Positions 8,220 to 18,400 of a stretch of DNA of 64,000 nt are shown piece after piece. The stretch is from Thermomonospora catenispora (GTDB lineage Bacteria; Actinomycetota; Actinomycetes; Streptosporangiales; Streptosporangiaceae). The notes under the pieces were generated by a model. The model was given only the letters and a program-made list of their open reading frames with translations. It was not told the DNA's origin and did not search any database. The DNA is taken from positions 337 to 64,336 of the forward strand of contig NZ_RRYT01000025.1 in assembly GCF_006363815.1 (NCBI RefSeq), given 5' to 3'. Each line of letters begins with the position of its first letter. Positions within the stretch are counted from its first letter, which is position 1. A program made the position numbers and the translations under genes.

Positions 8220-8792
8220 GTGCCAGACCAGGACCTGTTCCCCCGACAAGTCGGCAAGGGCTGGAAGAGGGCGATCGAGGCGATCGGCGAGCTGGCCCCG
8301 GCCGCTCCCGATGCCGAGGAACGACGGCGGCAGGCGGGCGAGGAGCTGAAGCAGGCGCTGCTGGCCACCTTGGAGGAGATTCCCCCCGGATCCTTGGATC
8401 TGTTCGACGCCGCCGCCGAGCTACGGCGACTCGCCCGCAGCAGGGAAGCGGACATCGATCTGTGCGCGGCCTTCGGCGACACCGATGACGACGAGGCCGG
8501 GCGACTGCTGGCGTTGGTGGCACGGATGCTGCTGGCGACGATGGGCGGTGAGCTGGCAGGGCTGACCACCGAGGAGGTCGTCGCGCTGCTGGCCGGGCAT
8601 TTCCTGCGGGCTCTGGCGCGGAGAGCGGGATTCGATCGCCGGTTGCCGTTCGGGCTGGGCTCAGAGCTGTCCGCTCCCGATGCCCTGAGCAGGGTGGAGC
8701 AGGTGCTGGCAGAACCCGCCGTGGAAGAGCTGATTCCCACGCTCCTGGACTGTTGTCGGCAGTCCTCCGGAGGGAAGCAGGATGAGCACTGA
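8220..8792 (+). CDS. Small helical protein of unknown function, partner of the QueC-like gene
   Basis: 190 residues starting at GTG 8220, with GGAGGA just upstream. The sequence is predicted largely alpha-helical (ELAPAAPDAEERRRQAGEEL, LARMLLAT-type hydrophobic helices in the middle) and acidic, with no signal peptide, membrane segment or recognised catalytic motif. It overlaps the next gene by 11 bp, so the two are surely one operon and likely translationally coupled. In the QatABCD anti-phage system a poorly conserved protein (QatB) precedes the QueC-like QatC; whether this protein is equivalent cannot be judged by eye. Confidence 0.7.
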   Translation: MPDQDLFPRQVGKGWKRAIEAIGELAPAAPDAEERRRQAGEELKQALLATLEEIPPGSLDLFDAAAELRRLARSREADIDLCAAFGDTDDDEAGRLLALVARMLLATMGGELAGLTTEEVVALLAGHFLRALARRAGFDRRLPFGLGSELSAPDALSRVEQVLAEPAVEELIPTLLDCCRQSSGGKQDEH

Positions 8793-10149
8793 CCGAGTGA
8801 TCGAGTATTGGTCGAACGGCAGGAGTGAACCACTTCACCTGAGTTGGAAATACGACGTCTACAGCGACTTCTCCGAAGCGGCCAACGCGATCGCCGATGC
8901 GTTCCCGCCGGTGGCCGCCGACTTGTGGGATATCGCCGCCGCCTGTCATGCCGTCGACCGCCGGGTGCGGCGGCCGCCGAACGAACACTGGAAACCGTCT
9001 GCCTGGGGCCGAGACATCGGTATACGGGTGGCCGTTCGCAACCCGTCCTTGTGGGAGCGACACCGCCGTCTGTTGGAAGGACTGCTGACTTGGCTCACCT
9101 GTGACCGATGGTCATTGTCCTTCCGTGAACCACGTCCCGGTGAGCTGCCGAAGCAGGTTGTTGAGCCTTTCCTGGAAGGCATAGACGATTGGCCGGGGAA
9201 ACGAATCGCCATGCTCTTTTCCGGCGGTGCGGACTCCACCGCCGGAGTGCTGCACGAGGTATCGCAGAGTCAGGGCGATTCGGTACTGCTGACGGTGAGC
9301 GTGGCTTCCAACAAGAAGATGCGCTCTCGCCAGGAGAATCTGGCCAAGTCCATCCCGCAGCGGCTCGGGATGCGCGTGGCACCGCTGCCTTTCAGGTTGC
9401 ATCTCAAGAAGTCGACCAGTGGTGCCGTACGGTCCGAGAACAGCCAGCGGACGCGAGGTCTGGTGTTCCTGGCCGCGGGAATCGCCGCCGCGCTCACCGC
9501 GGGCTGCCGCAGGCTGCTGATCTATGAGAACGGCATTGGAGCGATCAACCTGCCCTGTACCCGGGGCCAGGTCGGCGCCCAGGCCGCCCGTCCGGTCCAT
9601 CCGCGGACGATCCTCGTGATGCAGCGCATCGCCGACATCGTGGCGGACGCCTGCGGGCTGCCACCACTCGTGCTGGAGAACAAGGCGCTGTGGCGGACCA
9701 AGGCGGAGTTGATCGGCGGCCTGCCGCCCGCATACGACGACATCCTGGCCGCCTCCGTCTCCTGCGACACGGGCTTCGCCGCACGATCTGAGTTCAGTCA
9801 CTGCGGGGAATGCTCCTCATGCCTGCTGCGGCGGCAGGCCCTGCTCGCCGCCGGCCGCTCCGCCGTCGAGCATCGGGAGGAGTACCGCGGGCGCAGCGAG
9901 ATCGAGGATCAGCACCTGCACGCCATGCTGTGGCAGGTCGCCCGGATGAGGAGGGCGCTGGAGGCCGAGGACCCATGGACGGCGTTCGTGCAGGAGTTCC
10001 CCGACGTTCTGTGCGTCCCGTCGGTTCTGGACCACAGGGACGAACTGCTCGACCTCTATCGGCGCTACTGCGCGGAGTGGGCCGACCCGGCGATCGCCCG
10101 GCGTCTTGGATTCCAGCCGAGCACCTGGGGACTGACCGCCCCTGGGTGA
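8782..10149 (+). CDS. QueC/QatC-like ATP-dependent nucleoside-modifying enzyme
   Basis: 455 residues. The C-terminal two thirds are QueC-like: the PP-loop SGGADS at residues 147-152 and a four-cysteine zinc site (Cys328 plus CGECSSC at 341-347). QueC makes 7-cyano-7-deazaguanine from carboxy-deazaguanine. Canonical QueC has about 220 residues; here a roughly 140-residue N-terminal extension and a C-terminal tail are added, as in the QatC-type enzymes of anti-phage systems (QatABCD, and Cap9 of type IV CBASS). ENGIGAINLP in the middle also suits that group. No queD, queE or queF lies nearby, so routine queuosine synthesis is unlikely. ATG 8782 has GGAGGGAAGCAG before it. Confidence 0.78.
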   Translation: MSTDRVIEYWSNGRSEPLHLSWKYDVYSDFSEAANAIADAFPPVAADLWDIAAACHAVDRRVRRPPNEHWKPSAWGRDIGIRVAVRNPSLWERHRRLLEGLLTWLTCDRWSLSFREPRPGELPKQVVEPFLEGIDDWPGKRIAMLFSGGADSTAGVLHEVSQSQGDSVLLTVSVASNKKMRSRQENLAKSIPQRLGMRVAPLPFRLHLKKSTSGAVRSENSQRTRGLVFLAAGIAAALTAGCRRLLIYENGIGAINLPCTRGQVGAQAARPVHPRTILVMQRIADIVADACGLPPLVLENKALWRTKAELIGGLPPAYDDILAASVSCDTGFAARSEFSHCGECSSCLLRRQALLAAGRSAVEHREEYRGRSEIEDQHLHAMLWQVARMRRALEAEDPWTAFVQEFPDVLCVPSVLDHRDELLDLYRRYCAEWADPAIARRLGFQPSTWGLTAPG

Positions 10150-10347
10150 TGGCCTCCTTCCGGCTCTTCTCCCCTACGGCATCCGGGCTCGAGGCAGGTT
10201 TCCGTCCTTCCCTTCCGTCCGCTCCGTCGGTCTTCGCGCCCACCCCTTCGGACCAGGTCCCGCCTCAGGCCGCCCGCACCCGGCTCGAACGGTTCGGCCG
10301 CCGGCCCTGAAGATCGCCCGGCGCCCGGGGCCGCCATGCCCCGCCGG

Positions 10348-12417
10348 TCACTCGGGACGCCATGCGGCGGTCTCGACGGTGGCGTGGTCGCGGACGCGCA
10401 ACACCTCCCGGAACCTTCGCTGCCGGCGGTGCAGGCCGTGCACGAGCATGGTCTGACGGGCGGCGACCTCGTCGGCGATGTTCAGCAGGCCGCGCCGGTC
10501 GGCGTGGGCGGACACCCGCATGGTGGCCACGCGCGCCTTCACCTGGACGGTCACCCGGCCGCCGTGGACCGGAAGGGTGAACTCCCCGCCGCCCTCCTCG
10601 GACAACCGCCGCAACCGTGCGCCCGGCGACTCCTCGTCCTGGTAGCCCGAGATGAACAGGGCGCTGCCCGGGTCGGGCAGGATCCGCGCCGCCCACTGCA
10701 CGGCCGGGCCTCCCGTCAGCATGCCCGACGTGGTGATGACGACGCCGGTGCGGAAGGTGTCGAGCTCGGCGGGGCGGTCGGCGACGGCCACGGCGTCCCC
10801 GAAGATCTTCAAAGGATGCGCGGAGTCGGCGGTCGCCGCCTCGAAGGCCCTGCTGAGATCGGCGGCCATCCCGTCGATGCGGACCGGTACCTCCGGCAGG
10901 TGCCGCCGCAGGACGAGGGCGATCTCCTGGGCCCGGCCGAGGGCGAAGGCGGGGATCAGCACCCGGCCGCCGCCCTGGTGGATCTCCTGGACCTCGCGGA
11001 TGAAGTCGCCGACGCGCCGCTCCCGGTCCTCGTGGTCGTCTCCGCAGCATGTGGTCTCCAGGACCAGCAGATCGGCGCCTCGGGCCGATTCCGGCAGGGT
11101 GTAGCCGTCGACGCTCTCCTGCCGGAACCCGGAGATGTCGCCGGTGACGACGACCCGGCGGTCACCGGCTCGGATCACCGCCCCCGCGGCGCCCAGGATG
11201 TGCCCGGCGGGGAACAGCTCGACCGTCATCCCGCCGATGCGGCGCGGCACCGCGAACGGCACCTCCTCGCACCGGCGGGCGGCCGCCTCGACCTCGGCGT
11301 GGCCGTACAGCGCGACCGGGTCGGCCCCCCAGCGGGCCCGCGCACGGTTCTGCTCCCGCATGACCTTGGCGGTGTCCTCCCACATCATCGGCATCAGCCG
11401 GACGGTCTCGGGAGAGGCCAGGATCCGCAGCCGCGGGTTCCGGGCGACCAGTGCGGGCACATAGCCGCAGTGGTCGTTGTGGGCGTGGGTGACCACGACG
11501 GCGTGCAGGTCGCCCTCGAGCGCCCGGTCGATGTCCCGCGGGGGCAGCGTCCGCCCGTCGGAGGGGCGCAGGCCGGCGTCGACCAGGATCCTGGTGCCTC
11601 CGGCCTCGACGAGCAGGCACGATCCGCCGATCTCGGTGTCCCCGCCCAGCGGCGTGACGCGCAGGTCGAGGTCGTCGACGACCTCGACGGGGGGCGCGGG
11701 CGGGGTCGGGTCCACCACGGCCCGCACGGCGGCCAACAGTTCCTCGGGGGTGAGCGATGCGGCGGCCGCCGCCGCGAGCAGGACGTCGTTGTAGCGGCCC
11801 GGTGAGGCGGCGTCGCCGCGCGGGTCCCGGCTGGCCGCGTCGTCGCGCGGTGCGGGAGGTCGTTCCAGCGCGTGCAGCAGCGCGGCGGCGGTCGCCCGCG
11901 GGTCCCGCAGCCGGTGCTGCGCGACCGCGAGCTGCCGGTCGAGTTTGTCGACGCGTTCCTCCAGCTCCGTCATGGCGGCGCGCGTCTCTTCGAGCAGCTT
12001 CCCGGCCTCGCGGGCCTCTTGCCGGGCGTACTCCAGCCTCTGCCGCTCGGCCTCGAGCTTCTTTTTGAGGACGCGCTCGGCCTGCCTGGCCCGTTTGGCC
12101 CGTCTGGCCGCAGGGTCGGGTGCGGACCCCGGCGGGTCCAGCCAGCCGAGCGCCGCCTCGACCACCGCGTCGTCGGGGTTCAGCAGCAGGGTCGCCAGAT
12201 GCCGTGCCCGGTCCTGCAGGCGGGCGCCGCGCAGGGTCTCGGCCACCCGGACGCGCACCGCCGGGGAGCGCCGCAGCACCTCCAGCAGCCAGGGCGCGCG
12301 CTCGCGGACCAGCCAGTCCGGGCCGCCGGGCAGGCGCGCGGCGCCCGGGCGGGAGCACACCACCTCGGCCACGGCCCGCAGGATCGGTTCGGCGGCGGCG
12401 CGGTCCCCCGCGCTCAT
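10348..12417 (-). CDS. Coiled-coil protein with metallo-beta-lactamase/beta-CASP nuclease domain
   Basis: 689 residues. N-terminal helical region 1-100, a strongly charged coiled coil at about 105-172, then a metallo-beta-lactamase fold from about residue 250. The metal motif HAHNDH is at 311-316, GHILGAAG follows, and beta-CASP signatures are present (a LETTCCGDDHEDR motif, LIPAFALGRAQEIAL, SGYQDEESPGARL, and SAHADRRGL near the C-terminus). Enzymes of this class (CPSF73/RNase J/archaeal aCPSF1 type) cut RNA, some DNA. There is no KH domain. ATG 12417 overlaps the TGA of the giant NTPase gene (ATGA), which shows coupled translation. The N-terminal coiled coil presumably mediates partner binding. 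Confidence 0.85.
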   Translation of the reverse strand: MSAGDRAAAEPILRAVAEVVCSRPGAARLPGGPDWLVRERAPWLLEVLRRSPAVRVRVAETLRGARLQDRARHLATLLLNPDDAVVEAALGWLDPPGSAPDPAARRAKRARQAERVLKKKLEAERQRLEYARQEAREAGKLLEETRAAMTELEERVDKLDRQLAVAQHRLRDPRATAAALLHALERPPAPRDDAASRDPRGDAASPGRYNDVLLAAAAAASLTPEELLAAVRAVVDPTPPAPPVEVVDDLDLRVTPLGGDTEIGGSCLLVEAGGTRILVDAGLRPSDGRTLPPRDIDRALEGDLHAVVVTHAHNDHCGYVPALVARNPRLRILASPETVRLMPMMWEDTAKVMREQNRARARWGADPVALYGHAEVEAAARRCEEVPFAVPRRIGGMTVELFPAGHILGAAGAVIRAGDRRVVVTGDISGFRQESVDGYTLPESARGADLLVLETTCCGDDHEDRERRVGDFIREVQEIHQGGGRVLIPAFALGRAQEIALVLRRHLPEVPVRIDGMAADLSRAFEAATADSAHPLKIFGDAVAVADRPAELDTFRTGVVITTSGMLTGGPAVQWAARILPDPGSALFISGYQDEESPGARLRRLSEEGGGEFTLPVHGGRVTVQVKARVATMRVSAHADRRGLLNIADEVAARQTMLVHGLHRRQRRFREVLRVRDHATVETAAWRPE

Positions 12418-15400
12418 CGGTGCCCGTCCATCCGGCGAGTGGCCTCGGCGAGCACCGGTTCGCACGACAGTCTTCCCTCCCTGGGCTCCAGTGCGCCCAG
12501 CAGCCGCAGGACCTCCACCAGGTCGGCGGTGCCGGAGTAGCCGTGGGCCCGCAGGGATCGCGCGCTCAGCGCCGGAAGCGTCTCCTCCCCGTGCAGCTCC
12601 AGCAGTCCGGCCAGGTCCTCGGGGGTCTCCGGGGCGTCCTCGGCGACCAGCTGCCGCCATGCCGCGCTCAGGCACTCGTCGGCCAGCACCCCGGTGGCGG
12701 CGACGAACTCCTCAGGGTCGCGGCGCAGCCGCTCCTGGCACCACCGGAGGGCCCGGTCGCGTTCGACGCCGCGCTCCCCGACGCGGTCGACGATCTGACC
12801 GATGAGCATCGGCCAGCCTCCGGTGCAGACCAGCAGGGCGTCCTGGCCCTTCTCGTCGGGGAAGCCGTGCGCCTCCTCCCACATCCACTGGCGGATCGCC
12901 AGCCGGTTGAAGCGGCGCAGCTCCATCAGGTCCACCCCGTCCCGGCATTGCAGGTCGCTCCAGACCCGCGCCAGGCCGGGGCCGGTGACCAGGACGACGG
13001 CGAGGGTGCCGCGACGGGGGGTGGAGACGGCCGCCAGCGCCTCGTCGAGCCTGCGGGCGAAGTGGCGGCCGTCGCCGTCCTCCGGCACGGTCATGACGAT
13101 CACGGTGTGCCCGTCGTGCCGGTTCGCCCGTTCGACCGCGCCGTCGAAGGTGAGCCTCCCGGGGCCGACCAGGTGGATCTTCACCCCCGGGTTGTCGAGC
13201 TCTTCCTCTTCGAGGGCGAACGGGACCCGTTCCACGTGCAGGGCGCGTGAGCCCGCCACCACGTGGACGAGGTCGTGCGGGCGCAGCAGCGCGGCGAGCT
13301 GGCGGCTGCTCAGCGGCGAACGCTCGGGGCCGCCTCGGAAGGCGCCGTGGTAGGAGTGGGCGTCGAAGCTGTCGGGCTTTTCGAATTCTCCGGCGTTCTG
13401 CAGGACCTCCTCGACCTCGGCGGTGCCGCCGAGCAGGTTGAGGATGTGCGGGGTGCGCAGCCGGTAGCGGTCGGCGTCCAGGCCCAGGACGCCGAGGTTG
13501 ACGCATTCGTCGAGCAGGCTGCGGAAACCGTCGCTGCTGCAGTCCTCGAAGCCGGCCTCCCACCAGTAGCGGCACTGCTCCGACAGCTCGCCGACGCTGA
13601 GGGCGGCGTCCGCGCCCTCGGTCAGAGCGTGCAGGGCCACCGTGTAGGCGATCACCTTGTAGCGCTTGTCCAGGTTGAGCGTCCACTCGAAGCGGTCCCG
13701 GAACCCGCGCGCCAGGGTCTTGTCCCGCCAGACCTCCGCGACGTCCTCGGCCGTGATCTCGTAGGGGAGCTCGCGCGTGGCGCGCGGGTTGCGCCGCAGC
13801 CTCTTCAGCAGCTCCTCGGCGAAGAGCTGGATGAGGGCGGGGGCGTTGTTGGCCTCGGCGATGACGCGGGCGGCCAGGGTCTCGGGGAAGCGGAACCCGA
13901 GCGTCGCCAAGGGGCGCACCAGCAGGTCGAACGCGTCCTGCGGCTCCAGCGGCCCCACCGCGATGGGGGTGCCCAGGTGGGCGAGGGGCTGGTTGGTCAG
14001 GCTCTGGAAGCGGGCGGTCTGGTGCAGGCCGGCGAAGACGACCTTCACCCGGCGGCCCGTCTCCTCCATCAGGTTGCGCAGGGCGATGACGTTCTCGAAC
14101 TTGGCGCCCTTGGCGTCCTCGTTGAGGAACTGGTCGGCCTCGTCCAGCAGGATGAGCAGCTGCCGCTGGGGATCCCGCCGGATCCATTCCAAGATGGCCT
14201 TGCACACCTGTTCGCCGCGCACCAGCCCGGTGGGGATCACGCCCTGCTGGGCGAGCTTGTCGGCGAGCTTGGACCACAGCGAGGCCAGCGGCGCGACCTT
14301 GCCGACGGTCTGGATGTTCTCCAGGATGACCACCCGGTTCCGGTCGGTCGCCCGGATGTGCCGTTCGACCTTGCGCAGCAGCGCCGATTTGCCCAGCTGC
14401 CGGCCGCCGTAGACGAAGGAGGAGCCGGTCTGGTCGGTGACCTCCCGGAGCTGGTCGGCGCGGCCGTAGAACATCTCGTCGGGCACGTCGCCGACCGGGG
14501 CGTAGGGGTTGGCGGCGGTGAAGGGCGCCATCAGCGCCACCGCGACCGACCAGTCGGCCTCGGGCATGCAGGCCAGGTAGCTGATCGCAACGTCGTCGAG
14601 CACGCCGGCCACCGGCGCCGGTCGCCGGCGGGCGGCGGCGGCCAGCTGCTGCCGCTCCTCGGGGGACAGCACGCCGAAGTACCACACCAGGACGGTCTGG
14701 TCCTCGGGCTGGTCTTTGAGCATCTCGATGAGCTGCTGGGGTCCGGGTCGCCGCCACACCAGCAGCAGCCGCAGCCGCTTGCCCGAGGGGCTCATCCGGG
14801 AGCCGAAGGCCGGCAGCAGCGCATCGCCCACCACCTGCTCCAGCTCCAGGTCGATCCATACGCGGTGCGGGTCGGCCGGTGCTCCGGTGACGTCGCGCTG
14901 CACGCCCTCCAGCCCGATCATCCGCAGGACGGGTCTGATCGCGCTTCTGAGGTTGCCCGCGGTCTTGGAGCCCAGGCCGCACGCCCGCCACTGCCGCAGC
15001 CCCTCCTTGGACTCCTGGCGGCGGGCGTTGCGCAGCGCGGGGATGTCGATGCCGGCGCCCTCCAGCAGCGCGGCCAGGTCCGGGTCGGCGACGTGGGTGC
15101 CGGCGCCCAGGGCGTCGATCAGCGCGTTGAGGAACTCGACGTTCTCCTGTTTGCGGGCCCGTTTCCCGCCGCGGACCAGGCTGCGGGCGAACGCGGCGGG
15201 GAAGGCGGGATAAAAGCGCCGCAGGTGGTGGTCGACGCCCTCGGAGGCCTCGTGCAGCTGCCGGCCCGCCTCGATCTGGGCCAGGAACTCCCGGGCCGTG
15301 GTCAGGTCGCCTTCGCCGATGCGCTCGGCGATGCGGTCGCGGACGGCGGCCACGCGGGGGTCGTGTGCGGCCCGTTCCTCCAGTCGGGCCCGTTCGCGCT

Positions 15401-18400
15401 CGATGGCCTCCCGGCTCCAGTCCTCGAGCAGGTCGCGCAACCGGTCGAGGGAGCGGTCGATCCGGTCGAAGTCGCGCCGGTCGCCCAGCAGCGTGCTCAG
15501 CCTCTCCTCCGCCCTGCGGACCTGGTCCTCGGTGAGCACGCCGTCCCGCGCCCGGCGCGCCACCAGGTCGCGGATCTCCTCGACCCGCGCATCCCGGTCC
15601 TCGCGGGCGCGCCTGACGAGCTCCTCGCGTCGGGCGCGCAGCTCGAGCGCCGTCTGCAGGTCTCGTCGTTCCAGCACCGTGACGATGGCGAGGGTGCCCT
15701 CGTGGTCGCCGCGTGCGGCCCGTTCTTCGAAGGCGGCCCGCCAGGCCCGATCGTCGGCGAGGGCGGTGGGGATCAGCTGGTCGACGGTGAACGGTTCGCG
15801 GGGCCCCAGGGACGCCGGGTCCAGCGGGATCGTGGGGGCCAGCAGCAGGTCCCGGTTGACCACGTGGGCGATCGGCGGCTCGCTCTCCGGCAGGGGCCTG
15901 CCGGAGAGCAGGTCGAACGTCTCGGTGAGCAGGTCGTGGGCGGCCCGGACCGCGGCGGCCTTCACCTCGTCGGGCGTGCGGGCCATGTCCTGCAGCGCGT
16001 CGAGGATCGCGGCCCGTTTCGCCTCGGACGCCTCCTGCAGCTGCCCCAGCGGTCCGAGCCTCCAGTCCTGGACGTCGGCGGCGTCCCGCTCCCGGATCTC
16101 CCGCACCGCCCTGGCCCACCGGCCCGCCGTGTCGAGGGCGTTGGCGACCTTGGCGACGAGCTGGGCGCGGGCCCCTGCGATGATCTTCTTGGGGCGGCGC
16201 CGGGCGGTGATGCGGCGGGTCTTCTCGTCGATCATCCGCTCGATCTCATCGGTCGCGCGCAACCGGGTGACCTGGGCGGCGACCTGGTCGGCGTTGGCCG
16301 GGTCGTCCTGGGCGGCCAGCATCAGCAGGCTGCCGACGGGCTCGTCCCGCTGCAGCAGCGTCTTCCACACCTCGGTGGCCGGCTGGTATTTGATCTTGCG
16401 GTGGGGTTCCTCCTCCAGGAGCCGGGCCGCCTCCCGGGCGCTCTGCGTCCGCGCCATCGTCGCCTCGGCCATGCCGCGCGTCCGGCCGGCGACGCCCGAG
16501 CCCAGGTAGGCGCCGCCGCGGGCGGCACGGACGAACATCTCCCCGCAGTCGACCAGGTCGGGGTGGCCGGAGACGACGACCGTGAGCTCCTCCAGCAGCT
16601 TGGTGGACTCGGGGGTGGGATGCACCAGGCCGGCCCTGATCGCGGCCGCCCAGGCCAGGACGCCGCCCGCCGGGTCCTCCGCGAGGGCCTTGACGCTCAG
16701 GTTCCGGGCCAGCGCGGTGAACTCGGCCGACAGCGGTCCGGCGAAGACCGCCATCTCCGCCGCGATCGCCGTGCAGTGACGGGCGGCCGTCTCCGCCTCC
16801 GGTCGGCCCGCGGCGCTGCGCAGCCATCCGGCCAGCCCGAACCGGCCGGCGCGCAGCGCGGCGGCCTCCGCTTCGGCCACGGACGGACCGGCGGGGGACG
16901 TCGCCTCGGCGGCGGGGCGCGCCGCCGGTCGGCGGTCCGGCTGCTCGGTGGTCGTGGGCCCGGTCCCGGCGGAGACCTCAGTGGAGGTCCCGGCGGAAAG
17001 GTCAGGAGGGGTGTCGGAAGGGAGATCGCCGGAGAGCTCGGCGTGGGAGGCGTCGCCTGCCGCGGGTGCGCGCCCCTCGCCGCGGGTCCCGGCCGTCTCG
17101 ACGGGGGAGGCGTCGTCGTCCGGCGCCTCTTCCGGGAACGCCTCGGCGATCAGCGCATCGAGTTCGGCCAGGTCGTCGGCCGTCCCGTCCCTCTCGTCCG
17201 CTTCCGCCGAGGGCTCCGCGTCCGCCTCAGGGGCCGCGTGTCCGAGGTCCCGTCCGGTGTCTCGGTCGGCGTCGTGTCCGGTCTCGTCGTCCGCCCGTTC
17301 GGAGGGGTCCGGGTCGTCGTCCCGTTCGGTCTCGCGGGCGATTCCGCCGCCGTGATCGTCCTCGGGTCCCTCCTCTGCGGCCCCTGACGCCGGAGGCGGC
17401 GCGTCGGGCATCGTCAGCTGCCCCATCAGCGCATAGTCGACCAGCTTCCGGCATTCTCCGGGCAGGTGCGCGCGCGCCTTGTCGGCGAGATCCGGAGCCC
17501 GGGACGGGCCGTCCGGCAGGCTCATCGCCTCGATCAGCTCCGCCAGGGCCGCGAGCCCGTCGCCCTCGCCGGTGCGCGCCATCCGGCGGACCCGGTCGAG
17601 GGCGTCGGCCACACGGTCCGGTCCCTGCAGGCCCGTCAGCCTCCGGATCCGGGAGGCGTCCGCCTCGGCCCGCCGTGCGTTCTCCAGCGCCTCGGCCAAG
17701 GCCGACAGGTCGGCGGCGGGAGGGTCGCCGGAGGTCACGGCCTCGACCTGCTCTCGTACGGCGTCGAAGCGTGCGATCGTCTCGCCGATGAACGTCACGT
17801 CATCGTCCTGCGGGCGTCGTCCGTCCCGCAGCCGCGTCGCGATCCGGTCGGCGGCCGCCGCGGCCCGGGGGAGGCGCTCACGCAGCTCCTCCACGGCCGC
17901 GGCGACGGCGGACAGGTCGGGCGACCGGTCGCCGGTCGTCGGGGCGGTGGACGGCACGGTGGTCTCGTCGGAGGGCATGTCCGTCTCGTCTTCGTGGTCG
18001 GCGGCAGGCGGGTCGGTGAGCCGGCGGCGCGCCAGCTCCCGCAGCTCGAGGAGACCGATGGGGCGCTCGGGGAGGCGGGGATGTCGCTCGCGGAGGTTCT
18101 TCCAGGCGGCGGCGACCGCGCCCGCGCCATCGCCCAGGCGCTCCGGTCCGGCCGCCAGGAGACCGAGCGCCACGGGGGCGAGCGGGCGATCCAGCCCGAT
18201 GACGCGGGTCAGGCCCCAGTAGGCGATCGAGGCGGGATGGTCAGCGGCCAGATGGGAGCACAGCCCCGGGGCCTTGGCGAGAGCCCTCTCGGCTCGGTCG
18301 GGGTCCAGCAGCGCATGACAGTCCTCGGCGGTCAGCTCATCGGGATTGCCGAAGCCGTGGACGAATCCGATGGCGAGCAGCCCGCGAAGCGAGCCACGAC

